Source of the DNA: Streptomyces sp. NBC_00490
Lineage (GTDB): Bacteria; Actinomycetota; Actinomycetes; Streptomycetales; Streptomycetaceae
Assembly (NCBI RefSeq): GCF_036013645.1
Contig: NZ_CP107869.1
Coordinates: forward strand, 1,116,001-1,180,000
Direction of reading: 5' to 3'
Length of the DNA stretch: 64,000 nucleotides
In this document: positions 9,022 to 17,114 of the stretch, in pieces
How positions within the stretch are numbered: the stretch's first letter is position 1
Layout: each line of letters opens with the position of its first letter
The notes under the pieces: generated by a model
Told to the model about the DNA's origin: nothing
What the model saw: the letters and a program-made list of their open reading frames with translations, nothing else
The model's database searches: none
Program-made: the position numbers and the translations under genes

Positions 9022-10006
9022 CGCTCAGCACCACCTTGGGCCGGGTCCGGCCGTGCTGGAGCACGTCGAAGGCGCGGGCGACCTCGGCGAGCGGTATCAC
9101 CTGGTCGACGAGACCGGCGGCGAGTTCGTCGACGAGTGCGACGGCGCGGGCGTAGTGGTCGACGCCGTGCCGGACTCCGGCGATGCGCAGGCCGTCCAGG
9201 GTGATCCGGGCGGCGTCGACGGTCTCGGCCTGTGCGGGGACGCCGACCAGCAGGCACAGGCCGCCGGGGCGCAGCCGGTCGAGCGCGGCGTTGAGGGTGC
9301 CGGGGGCGCCCGAGCACTCCAGGACGAGGTCGTAGCCGGTGGGGGCGTCGTCGGTGCGGGTGACCCGGTCGCGGTAGCTGCCGGCCGGAAGGTGGCCGAC
9401 GGTGCCGGGTTCGGCGATGTCGACGGTCACCGGGTACCGGGCGAGGACGGCGGCTGCGAGGCTGCCCATGGTGCCCGCGCCGATGACCATGATCTGGTCC
9501 CCGGGCCGCGGGTCGGCCGCGTGGACCGCCTCCAGGACGGTGACCAGGGGTTCGACCAGGACGTGTTCCGGGCGCGGTTGCTCCGTGCCGGGGCCGAAGG
9601 GGACCAGGGCGTGGCGGGGCATGACCAGGTACTCGGCGGCGGCTCCGGTCCAGCCGTACAGGCCGACTTCACGCAGCTCGGTGCACAGGTTGCGGTGGCC
9701 GGCGGCGCAGGAGCGGCAGGACTGGCAGGGGATCATGGTGGAGCCGGTGACCACCTCGCCGTGGCGCAGTCCGGTCACGCCGGGGCCGAACTCCTCGACG
9801 GTGCCGGCCCATTCGTGGCCGAACCGGTGCGGGAAGGTGGCGCGTCCGTCGGCGAGGTAGGGGGAGGTTCCGTGCAGGAGCTCCAGGTCACTGCCGCACA
9901 GGCCGACGTAGGCGATCCTGACCAGGACCTCGCCGGGTCCGGCGGCCGGTCGGTCGGTCTCCACCAGCGTCGCGGTGTGCGGTTTGTCGATGACGGCGGC
10001 CCGCAT
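9014..10006 (-). CDS. Zinc-containing alcohol/polyol dehydrogenase
   Basis: 330 aa from ATG 10006; a TTG one codon upstream gives a 4-nt overlap with the exporter stop and is an alternative. Both zinc sites are present: catalytic Cys and His-Glu (GLCGSDLELL, GHEWAG) and the structural four-Cys lobe PCQSCRSCAAGHRNLC. The nucleotide loop is VIGAGTMGSLAA. It resembles sorbitol/threonine dehydrogenases, which fits oxidation of a polyol ring carbon. It differs from the operon-distal dehydrogenase by keeping the structural zinc site. Confidence 0.85.
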   Translation of the reverse strand: MRAAVIDKPHTATLVETDRPAAGPGEVLVRIAYVGLCGSDLELLHGTSPYLADGRATFPHRFGHEWAGTVEEFGPGVTGLRHGEVVTGSTMIPCQSCRSCAAGHRNLCTELREVGLYGWTGAAAEYLVMPRHALVPFGPGTEQPRPEHVLVEPLVTVLEAVHAADPRPGDQIMVIGAGTMGSLAAAVLARYPVTVDIAEPGTVGHLPAGSYRDRVTRTDDAPTGYDLVLECSGAPGTLNAALDRLRPGGLCLLVGVPAQAETVDAARITLDGLRIAGVRHGVDHYARAVALVDELAAGLVDQVIPLAEVARAFDVLQHGRTRPKVVLSVA

Positions 10007-11214
10007 CAACGGCCCTCACCTGCTGCCAAGGTGCGGCGGGTGCCCAGAACGAGGGCGAGGACGGCTGCCAGGGCGAGACCGGCGCCGACCGCGGGCAGCG
10101 TGGCCAGCGAGGCGCCCAGGGAGAGGGTGGCCGAGCCGATCCAGGCGCCGGCGGCGTTGGCGAGCTGGAAGCCCGCGATGTTGACGGTGGCCGCGAGGTT
10201 GGGGGCCTCACTCGCCGCGCTGATCAGTTTGGAGGCCAGCGGCGGGATGATCGAGAAGCCGGCGGCGCCGAGGACGAAGAGCCAGGGTGCGGTGAACCAG
10301 GTGCTCGAGCCGAAGAGTGCCAGCAGGCCGAGGGCGACGGTGAGCGCGCCGAGCGCTACGAGCAGGGTGCGGTCGATGGAGCGGTCGGCGAAGTGTCCGC
10401 CGAGCTGGTTGCCGACCACCGAGCCGATGCCGAAGACGAAGAGGAGCAGGGTGACGTGGCCGGACGAGAAGCCGGTGTAGTCGCGGAGGTAGGGCGCGAT
10501 GTAGGTGAAGACGACGAACAGGGCGGCCTGGCTGAGCGCGGTCAGGGTGAGCGCGGCCCACACCGCGGGGCGGGTGAAGACGGTGAGTTCGGCGGAGATC
10601 GATCCGGCCGGGCGGGCGGGGGCGCGCCGGGTGACGGCCACCAGGCCCACGGTGACCAGGGTCTGGAAGACGGCGACCACCACGAAGGAGGTCCGCCAGC
10701 CGAACTCGCCGCCGATCAGGGTGCCGAGCGGTACGCCGAGCACGGTGGCCAGGTTCAGGCCGAGGGAGACCCGGGCGATCACCCGGCCCTGGAACTCCGG
10801 CGGCACCAGCGAGGTGGCGAGGACCAGGCACAGGGCGAAGAAGGTGGCGTGCGGCAGGGCGGTGATGATCCGGAAGACGACCAGGAGCGCGAAGCTGTTC
10901 GCCAGTGCCGTACCGAGGGTGCCGATGACGAAGACCGCCATGGAGCCGATGATCAGGGCGGTGCGCGGCACGCGGGTGGTGACGATGGTGAGCAGCGGAC
11001 CGCCGATCATCACGGTGACCGCGTAGACGGTCACCAGGAGTCCGGCGGTGGCGTCGGACACGTTGACGTCGCCCGCGATGTCCGGGAGGACGCCGGCCAC
11101 GAGGTACTCGACGGTGCCGACGCCGAAGACGGCGAGCAGCATCCACAGGACGGCGGCGTTGGTGCCCGTCGCTGGTGCGGGCGTTGGCGTCTCGGTGCTG
11201 GTGGTGGCGGTCAA
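10006..11214 (-). CDS. MFS transporter (DHA1 family exporter)
   Basis: 402 aa from a TTG at 11214, which overlaps the KAS III-like stop (TTGA) and has GGGGAG 6 nt upstream; this decides the start against a much longer open frame. About 12 hydrophobic helices. The first cytoplasmic loop region reads VNVSDATAGLLVTVYAVTV and is followed by a TTRVPRTALIIGS-type loop, as in the AraJ/chloramphenicol-resistance DHA1 exporters. Its place between biosynthetic genes, with overlaps on both sides, suggests it exports the cyclitol product and gives self-protection (inference). Confidence 0.85.
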   Translation of the reverse strand: MTATTSTETPTPAPATGTNAAVLWMLLAVFGVGTVEYLVAGVLPDIAGDVNVSDATAGLLVTVYAVTVMIGGPLLTIVTTRVPRTALIIGSMAVFVIGTLGTALANSFALLVVFRIITALPHATFFALCLVLATSLVPPEFQGRVIARVSLGLNLATVLGVPLGTLIGGEFGWRTSFVVVAVFQTLVTVGLVAVTRRAPARPAGSISAELTVFTRPAVWAALTLTALSQAALFVVFTYIAPYLRDYTGFSSGHVTLLLFVFGIGSVVGNQLGGHFADRSIDRTLLVALGALTVALGLLALFGSSTWFTAPWLFVLGAAGFSIIPPLASKLISAASEAPNLAATVNIAGFQLANAAGAWIGSATLSLGASLATLPAVGAGLALAAVLALVLGTRRTLAAGEGR

Positions 11215-12275
11215 CGGACGCTCCCCTTCTTCTCGTTCGTGTCGTTGGTGGGTGCGGGCGCGCCGGTGTACTCCAGGACGGCGCAGCCCCAGGTGAATCC
11301 GACGCCTATGCCGGTGAGCAGCAGCCGGTCGCCCGGGTTGAGGGCACCGGAGCGGCGCAGCAGGTCGAGGCCTACGACCGGGTCGGCGGCGCCGGTGTGC
11401 CCGATCTCCCAGCCGCGTGCGGCCAGCGTCTGGTCGGCGTCGATCTTCAGCGGGCCGAAGCACTGCTTGCGCAGCAGGATCCGGCCGAAGTTCGGCACCA
11501 ACCAGTGGGCGATGTCGGAGTGGGCGGTGTCGGCGTCGGCGAGCGCGGTCTCGGCGCAGCGTGACAGGGCGGCGGTGTTGCGGGTCCAAAACTCCTCGGT
11601 GCTGCGGGTCTCGGCGAATGCGGCGACCCGCTGGCGCAGGTCGATGGGGGCGCCGGAGCCGTAGTAGGGCATCGCCATCGAATCGTTTCCGCGGTGCATC
11701 CGCTCGAGCAGCGGGTCGCTGACCACGGAGGTGGACAGGATCCGGAAGGGGCCGCCGTCGTGGCCGAGGACCAGGGCGCCCGCGCCGTCGCCGTAGACCA
11801 GTCCGCTGTCGGAGGCCCAGCGGTCGAAGAGCGGCAGCTGCCAGGCGTCGGAGGCGGTGACCATGCCCTTGCCGGAGCCCGCGCACCAGCGTCCGACGAG
11901 TTCCATGCCGACGACGGCGCCCGCGCAGGCGGTGCGTATCTCGATCGGTATGCATTCCTCTATGCCGAGCTCGCTCTGCAGATAGGCGCCGCAGTTCCAG
12001 CCCTCCAGGCCGTTGTGCAGCACCACCGCATGGACCAGGACATCGATGTCGGCGGGGTCGGTCCCGGCGTCCGCGAGGGCGGCGTGTCCGGCGGCCGCCG
12101 CCATCTCGGGGGCGCTCTCGCCGCGTTCGGGGCGGGCCACGGCTGCCGACACCTGTCCGGTCTTGCGGTGTTCGACCTGGCTGTACCGTCCCGCGGCCAC
12201 CATCTCGGCGGCGAACTCACGTTCCTCGGGCAGATAGGAGCCGAAGCCCTCGACGTAGAGGCTCTCCCACTTCAC
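11211..12275 (-). CDS. KAS III-like (FabH-fold) acyltransferase with altered catalytic residues
   Basis: 354 aa from a GTG overlapping the cyclase stop by 4 nt. Thiolase-fold landmarks of ketoacyl synthase III are clear: nucleophile Cys117 in RTACAGAVVGME, YGDGAGALVL and the C-terminal GIGVGFTWGCAVLE. At the usual catalytic His motif (PHQAN) the sequence reads LVPNFGRILL with Asn262, and at the usual Asn motif (NTSAAS) it reads GHTGAADP with His293. Such loss of the Cys-His-Asn triad is seen in KAS III homologues that transfer acyl groups to oxygen or nitrogen instead of condensing, such as CerJ. I infer that it esterifies the cyclitol or loads an acyl unit, rather than initiating fatty acids. 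Confidence 0.75.
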   Translation of the reverse strand: MKWESLYVEGFGSYLPEEREFAAEMVAAGRYSQVEHRKTGQVSAAVARPERGESAPEMAAAAGHAALADAGTDPADIDVLVHAVVLHNGLEGWNCGAYLQSELGIEECIPIEIRTACAGAVVGMELVGRWCAGSGKGMVTASDAWQLPLFDRWASDSGLVYGDGAGALVLGHDGGPFRILSTSVVSDPLLERMHRGNDSMAMPYYGSGAPIDLRQRVAAFAETRSTEEFWTRNTAALSRCAETALADADTAHSDIAHWLVPNFGRILLRKQCFGPLKIDADQTLAARGWEIGHTGAADPVVGLDLLRRSGALNPGDRLLLTGIGVGFTWGCAVLEYTGAPAPTNDTNEKKGSVR

Positions 12276-13522
12276 GCTGCCTCACCGGCCCCGACGAGTC
12301 CGGCCTCGGAGGCGAAGTTCTGCCCCGTTCGCCGTCGTGCGGTGTCGAGTTCCTTGAGCGCGGTGTCCAGTTCCTCGGGGGTGACGTCGTTGACGAACCG
12401 GTGGTGGCCGATGCCGACCGGAAGCGGCAGCCGCTGCTGCCCGTCGCGGTGGCGCACCGTGTCGGCGAGTGCGCCGTCCAGGATTCCCGGCCGGGCCAGC
12501 ACCTCGGTCCACAGCGGCAGTCGCAGCCGGTCCATCAGCGCCAGTACGCGCTCGGACTGGTGCTCGGTGACATCGCCGCGCATCCGCCCCATCACGGTGG
12601 TGAGCGCCATGTCGACGGCGACCGCCTCACCGTGCAGCAGCTCCGGCAGCGCCTCCATCTCGATGGTGGGGCTGAAGGTGTGCCCGTAGTCGACGCACCG
12701 TTCCAGGCACTGTTCCCACAGATTGGGCTGGAGTTCTTCCAGCATCAGGTGGATGGCCTCGGAGACGACCCGGCGGGCCGCCGTCTCCAGGGCGGGGGTG
12801 CTGCCCTGGAAGCGGTCCTCGATCAGCAGCGGCCCGAAGTCCTCGAGGAGATCGAAGAGTTCCGCCGACTTGATGAGTGCCACCTTGAGGATCTCCGCCA
12901 GCCCGTTGGAGAGGTGACGTGCGTCGAGGGTGCTCAGGAAGGAGCGGTCCACGAAGGTCGCCACGGCCGGTGCGTAGGTGCCGAGCCGGTTCTTGCCCTG
13001 CCCGTAGTTGACCCCGGTCTTCACGCCGACCCCGGCGTCGACCAGGCCCACCAGGGTGGTGGGTATCCGTATGTAGGGGGTGCCGCGCCGGTACAGGCTG
13101 GCGGCGAGTCCGACGACGTCGAGGAGGACGCCGCCGCCGATGGCGATCACCGGTTCGCGTCTGCGGTCGATGCCGAAGTCGTTCATCGCGTCGACCACGT
13201 CCGTCACCAGGTTCCACCGCTTGACACTCTCGTCCGCGCGTACCGGAAGGAGGGTGACCGCGATGCCGTGATGGTCGAAGTAGCGGGTGATGCGCTCCCC
13301 GTGGAGTTCCTGGACGGTGGAGTCGATCACGACGAGACGCCGGTCGCCGGGTCGCAGCGCCGCGTCCGCGCAACCCGTTAACAGCAGGGTGCTGTCGGTG
13401 TCGAACAGGCCGGACGCCTCGACGACGTGGTACCGGACCTGTTTGACGGCCTCCACGGTCCAGGTGGGGGAGGCGGAGTGACGGCGGGTCAGGCCGTCGG
13501 TGTAAGACGCACTGTTGTGCAT
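12272..13522 (-). CDS. Sugar phosphate cyclase, 2-epi-5-epi-valiolone synthase type
   Basis: 416 aa. It belongs to the dehydroquinate-synthase-like superfamily that cyclises sedoheptulose 7-phosphate. Motifs: NAD loop IGGGVLLDVVGLAAS (GGG 129-131, Asp135), TTLVGLVDAGVGVKTGVN (Lys168), the NRLGTY segment, NGLAEILKVALIK (Glu210, Lys213), DYGHTFSPTIEM (His281) and LLHGEAVAVDMA (His297). The HTFSP and GVKTGVN wording matches the EEVS branch seen in validamycin and acarbose clusters better than DHQ synthase; the closely related 2-epi-valiolone synthases cannot be excluded by eye. ATG 13522 has a GAGGA site. It is the first gene of the operon. Confidence 0.87.
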   Translation of the reverse strand: MHNSASYTDGLTRRHSASPTWTVEAVKQVRYHVVEASGLFDTDSTLLLTGCADAALRPGDRRLVVIDSTVQELHGERITRYFDHHGIAVTLLPVRADESVKRWNLVTDVVDAMNDFGIDRRREPVIAIGGGVLLDVVGLAASLYRRGTPYIRIPTTLVGLVDAGVGVKTGVNYGQGKNRLGTYAPAVATFVDRSFLSTLDARHLSNGLAEILKVALIKSAELFDLLEDFGPLLIEDRFQGSTPALETAARRVVSEAIHLMLEELQPNLWEQCLERCVDYGHTFSPTIEMEALPELLHGEAVAVDMALTTVMGRMRGDVTEHQSERVLALMDRLRLPLWTEVLARPGILDGALADTVRHRDGQQRLPLPVGIGHHRFVNDVTPEELDTALKELDTARRRTGQNFASEAGLVGAGEAA

Positions 13523-13769
13523 GTGGAGTCCTCACGCTGTGCAGGCATGGTGCGTCGTGGGCGGCGACCACTTTGTCGCCGCGCCTCGCTGCGCATGAAG
13601 GGTGCGGCGAGGAACCACGCCTGTTCGGCGTGCCGGTTCCCCCACCGGCTCGGCGAGACTATCATTCGTTTATCGATCGCTACATGAATAATGGATCACA
13701 CCGGCGTGAAGCCGCGCTTCGGCCCGCGCCCGCGAGAGAGCACGCTCACCGACGACGTGGGAGCACCTG
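13523..13769. promoter_or_regulatory. Divergent promoter region of the cyclitol operon and its TetR gene
   Basis: 247 nt between the cyclase and the TetR gene. The cyclase leader contains a perfect 8-bp stem (13561-13568 with 13575-13582, 6-nt loop) that could act as an attenuator or mRNA stabiliser. Nearer the middle, an AT-rich patch around 13660-13695 with TTTATCGATCG and ATGAATAATGG stands out from the GC-rich surroundings and is the likely core promoter and TetR operator zone. No single operator is obvious. Confidence 0.45.
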
Positions 13770-14381
13770 ATGGCAGGCGTACGCGGCCAGGGCCGTAAGT
13801 TCGATCTCGACGACGCCCTGGAGAAGGCCATGCTCGCCTTCTGGCGGCATGGTTACGACGGCGCCTCCGTCGCCACCCTCACCCGGGAGATGGGGATCAA
13901 CCCCCCCAGCCTGTATGCGGCGTTCGGCAGCAAGGAGGGCCTCTTCTTCGCCGCCGTCGAGTACTACAACAACGGCAGAGGCAGCTTCATGCAGCGCGCC
14001 TTCGACGAGGAGGGCCACTCCCCCGCCCTGATCCGGCGCCTGCTGTACGAGGCGGCCGACACATACACCCTCACCGACGGACCCGGCGGCTGTCTGATCA
14101 TCGGCTCCGCCACCCGCGTCTCCGACGCCGCGCAGGAAGTCGCCGACCGCCTCCGCGATCTCCGCAACGCCAACATCGACCGGCTGGAGGACCACATCAG
14201 GGCCGACATCGACGCGGGCACCCTCCCGGCCCACACCGACGCCCGCGCGGTCGCCGAGTTCACCGGGGTGGTCGTTCAGGGCATGTCGCACCGGGCCCGG
14301 GACGGCGCGACGACCGAGGCGCTACGGGCGGTAGCGGGGACGGCGTGGAAGTCGGTCCGGATGCTGCTGGGTGAGACGTAA
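13770..14381 (+). CDS. TetR/AcrR-family transcriptional regulator
   Basis: 203 aa. N-terminal TetR helix-turn-helix: ALEKAMLAFWRHGYDGASV, then REMGINPPSLYAAFGSKEGLF, the usual recognition helix with the Tyr-x-x-Phe-x-x-Lys signature. The C-terminal ligand domain resembles the AefR-like group (TDGPGGCLIIGSA). ATG 13770 follows a GGGAG site. Divergent from the cyclitol operon, so it most likely represses that operon and itself and responds to a pathway product or exporter substrate (inference from position). Confidence 0.88.
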   Translation: MAGVRGQGRKFDLDDALEKAMLAFWRHGYDGASVATLTREMGINPPSLYAAFGSKEGLFFAAVEYYNNGRGSFMQRAFDEEGHSPALIRRLLYEAADTYTLTDGPGGCLIIGSATRVSDAAQEVADRLRDLRNANIDRLEDHIRADIDAGTLPAHTDARAVAEFTGVVVQGMSHRARDGATTEALRAVAGTAWKSVRMLLGET

Positions 14382-14646
14382 GGATCGAAGGGATCGCGCG
14401 CCGCCACGCTGCCGCGCATACCCGGATCTCCACGTTCCGTTTCCTTCTGCGAAAAGGCCCCGGGATATCAGGTGCCCACCCTCGCACTCCATGCACGTTG
14501 AACAATGTCCGGAGGGCGGGCCACAAGCACCGTGAACCGGCCAACACCCCTTCCCCTTGGGCGTATTGGGGCAGCTCAGGGGCACTCACGTCGCAAGCCG
14601 ACAGCACATCGGAGGAAGTCGGCCAACGTGAGGAGAGAGGGCATTC
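14382..14646. other. Intergenic region upstream of the lipoprotein gene
   Basis: 265 nt with no gene I can support. It should contain the terminator of the TetR gene and the promoter of the lipoprotein gene. Confidence 0.4.
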
Positions 14647-15504
14647 ATGCGGAGCAGAGGAGTGAAGGCGTCCGCGCTGGGAACGGCCGTCATCATGGGG
14701 AGCGTCGTCCTGACGGCCTGTGGTGACAGCGACGCGAAGGACGACAGGTCCGCGGCGACGGCGAGCGCGAGCGCCGGCGCGCAGGAGCAGGGCACGGCTG
14801 CCGTGCGCAGCGCCTACGACAAGACCGCCGAGGCCGAGACGGCGAAGATGACGGTCAAGGTGAAGGCCTCTGCGGAGGGCCGGTCGATCACGTCCGCCGG
14901 CCGCGGGGCCATCGACCTCGAGGACGGCGACAGCACCATGACCGTCACCGCCCAGGGCCAGACCATCGAACAGCGCGTGGTCGACCAGGTGCTCTATCAG
15001 GAATCCCCTGACCGGGAGAAGTCCGGCGGCAAGCCCTGGCTGAAGATCGACCTGAAGAAGGTAGCCGAACAGCAGGGTACGGACCCCGCGCAGATCGGCG
15101 ATCCGGCCCAGTCCGCCGCCTACGCCAAGGCGATCACCGACGACGACGTCTCCAAGGTCGGCACGGAGAAGATCGACGGCGCCGACACCGACCGGTACAA
15201 GGTCTCGGTCGACGTGTCGCAGCTGCCCGGCGGCTCGCAGCTGCGCGAGCAGATCGGCCCGACGCTGCCCATGCAGATCTGGCTCGACGACCAGGGCCGC
15301 ATCCGCCGCCAGCAGATCGACATGACCGTCAAGGCGCCGGCCTCCGCCAAGCCGGACGCGAGCTCCACGCCCCAACAGGTGAAGCTCAGCACGCTGATGG
15401 AGTACTCCGACTTCGGCACCGAGGTCGACGCCGAGGCTCCCCCGGCCAAGCAGGTGACCGACATGACCGACCAGGCACTGCGGGAAGGTCAGAAGAAGAG
15501 CTGA
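14647..15504 (+). CDS. LppX/LprAFG-like secreted lipoprotein
   Basis: 285 aa. Signal peptide with lipobox LTAC, so lipidation at Cys25. The mature part starts with an Asp/Ser/Ala linker and then an alternating strand-rich domain (VKVKASAEGRSI, MTVTAQGQTIEQRVVDQVLY, LPMQIWLDDQGRIRRQQIDM) like the LppX/LprG beta-half-barrel lipoproteins, which carry lipids in mycobacteria. Streptomyces homologues are mostly uncharacterised. ATG 14647 lies 8 nt after a GAGAGGG-type site. Monocistronic, with a strong hairpin right after the stop. Confidence 0.8.
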   Translation: MRSRGVKASALGTAVIMGSVVLTACGDSDAKDDRSAATASASAGAQEQGTAAVRSAYDKTAEAETAKMTVKVKASAEGRSITSAGRGAIDLEDGDSTMTVTAQGQTIEQRVVDQVLYQESPDREKSGGKPWLKIDLKKVAEQQGTDPAQIGDPAQSAAYAKAITDDDVSKVGTEKIDGADTDRYKVSVDVSQLPGGSQLREQIGPTLPMQIWLDDQGRIRRQQIDMTVKAPASAKPDASSTPQQVKLSTLMEYSDFGTEVDAEAPPAKQVTDMTDQALREGQKKS

Positions 15505-15804
15505 CCCCGCGTGGGCCCGGCCGAACGACGCCGGGCCCGCGACACCCGGACCGCCCTCGGCGAAAGGTTCCGTCGGCGGTTGCCGTCGCTGGGAGCCGGT
15601 GGCCGCGGGCATCCGAACCGTCGGCGGAGTGCCGCCGGCCCCGGCGTGGGACGCGGCGATCCATAACGGCCCGGTGAGCCAGGCGCCGTACGGAGACTGC
15701 CGCTCCCCTGTGGCCCCTGCCTGGACGACGGCACGGCACACCGGCGATGACCGCAGCGCTCGCACTACCCGCAACGGCAGCGAGCGGCACTCCCCCGCCG
15801 CCGC
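15505..15804. other. Convergent intergenic region
   Basis: 300 nt between the convergent lipoprotein and LacI genes. Apart from the hairpin at its left end I see no gene or clear signal. Confidence 0.4.
15511..15540 (+). terminator. Hairpin terminator after the lipoprotein gene
   Basis: Perfect 9-bp arms (15513-15521 with 15530-15538), extended to 11 bp by one G-U and one G-C pair, around an 8-nt loop. It starts 7 nt after the stop codon. No U-tract follows, as is usual in Streptomyces. Confidence 0.75.
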
Positions 15805-16887
15805 TCAGCGCACCGCGGGTGGCGCCGTGCTCTCCCGCACTATCAGACGCGTCGGCACAAGCGTCGTGCCGTGCGTCGCGTCGTCGTGGCGCATCTTCCG
15901 CAGGACCGCCTGGACGCAGAGGCGGCCGACCTCCGCGAAGTCCTGATGGACCGTCGTGAGGGGCGGCAGGAAGGACGACGCCTCGGCGATGTCGTCGAAG
16001 CCGATGACGCTGACGTCCTCGGGGACGCGCCGGCCGCGTTCATGCAGGGCACGCAGCAGACCCAGGGCCATCTGGTCGTTGGCCGTGAAGACCGCCGTGC
16101 AGTCCTCCTGCGCGGCCAGCTCCAGGCCCGCCCGGTAGCCCGACTCCGCCGACCAGTCACCCCGCACCAGGGGCGGAATCCGCCGGCCCGCGTCGCTGAG
16201 CGTGGCCTGCCAGGCGTCGGTACGGCGCTGGGCGGCGTAGGAGCCCTCGGGGCCCGCGAGGTGCCAGACCGTGTCGTGGCCGAGCCCGAGCAGATGCTCG
16301 ACGGCCATGCGCGTGCCGCCGACCTGGTCGGTGTCGACGACCGTGTACCGCTCCCCCGCGTCGGAGTCGGCGACGACCACCTGGACACGGGGCGGCATGT
16401 TGATGGTGGCCGCGTCCAGGAGGTGCACCTCCATGATGACGATCACCGCGTCGACGGCGAGTTCCCCGAGCCGGGAGAAGGCGCCGCGCACCTCGTCCTG
16501 GGTGGGGACGGCGACCGGCAGCAGGGTCACCGCGTACCCCTCGGCCGCCGCGGCGGTGGCGATCGCCTCCAGGGTGCGGACGTTGCCGGTCGTGGAGAGA
16601 GTGAAGGTGATGACGCCCAGGGTGCGGAACTCGCCGCGCTTCAGGGCGCGGGCGGCGCTGTTGGGACGGTAGCCCAGCTCTCGCATAGCGGCGAGGACTT
16701 GGCGGCGCGTCTCCTCGTTGACACCCGCGTAACCGTTGGACACGCGCGAGACGGTCTGCGAGGACACCCCGGCCAGTTGGGCCACGTCGGCCATCGAGAC
16801 CGAGGGGCGGACCGCTCCGGGTGCCCGCCGGCGGCCGGTCACCGCAGGTGAGGCCGCCTGCGTCGGCGTGTCGTGCGTCGCGTCCAT
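15805..16887 (-). CDS. LacI-family repressor of the galactan locus
   Basis: 360 aa. The N-terminal LacI helix-turn-helix, about residues 30-85, reads VSMADVAQLAGVSSQTVSRV followed by the YRPNSAARALK hinge helix. The periplasmic-binding-protein fold includes DTDQVGGTRMAVEHLLGLGH, AVFTANDQMALGLLRAL and DVSVIGFDDIAEASSFLPPLTTVHQD, as in the GalR/LacI group. ATG 16887 has a GGGGG site. It diverges from the importer genes, and two near-identical palindromes lie between, so it likely represses both itself and the transport/hydrolase operon until a galacto-oligosaccharide binds (inference). Confidence 0.92.
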   Translation of the reverse strand: MDATHDTPTQAASPAVTGRRRAPGAVRPSVSMADVAQLAGVSSQTVSRVSNGYAGVNEETRRQVLAAMRELGYRPNSAARALKRGEFRTLGVITFTLSTTGNVRTLEAIATAAAAEGYAVTLLPVAVPTQDEVRGAFSRLGELAVDAVIVIMEVHLLDAATINMPPRVQVVVADSDAGERYTVVDTDQVGGTRMAVEHLLGLGHDTVWHLAGPEGSYAAQRRTDAWQATLSDAGRRIPPLVRGDWSAESGYRAGLELAAQEDCTAVFTANDQMALGLLRALHERGRRVPEDVSVIGFDDIAEASSFLPPLTTVHQDFAEVGRLCVQAVLRKMRHDDATHGTTLVPTRLIVRESTAPPAVR

Positions 16888-16985
16888 TTTCTACCCCCTG
16901 CCTCTCCTTGCATCGCTTTGATCACGATCCTCCAGGGAGACCCTTGACCTGTGTCAGCGGAGGCGTGTAGACATGCCGCCATCGG

Positions 16986-17047
16986 ATGTTTACGTAAACA
17001 TAACAGCTCGGGTCTCTTTTTTTGCTGCTTGATGTTTGCGTAAACAT
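16986..17047. promoter_or_regulatory. Twin LacI-type operators
   Basis: ATGTTTACGTAAACAT (16986-17001) is a perfect 16-bp palindrome. ATGTTTGCGTAAACAT (17032-17047) is the same site with one mismatch, and G-C flanks extend it to 18 bp. The centres are 46 bp apart. Their place in the 227-nt gap between the LacI gene and the importer, and the central CG typical of LacI-family half-site junctions, mark them as binding sites for the adjacent repressor. The spacing would allow cooperative binding or looping. Confidence 0.88.
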
Positions 17048-17114
17048 CTCGTCCGCGCCACACGGGGAAATCTGCGGGGCGCGGGTTCCATGAGTGGACG
17101 AGCGAGGAACGATC

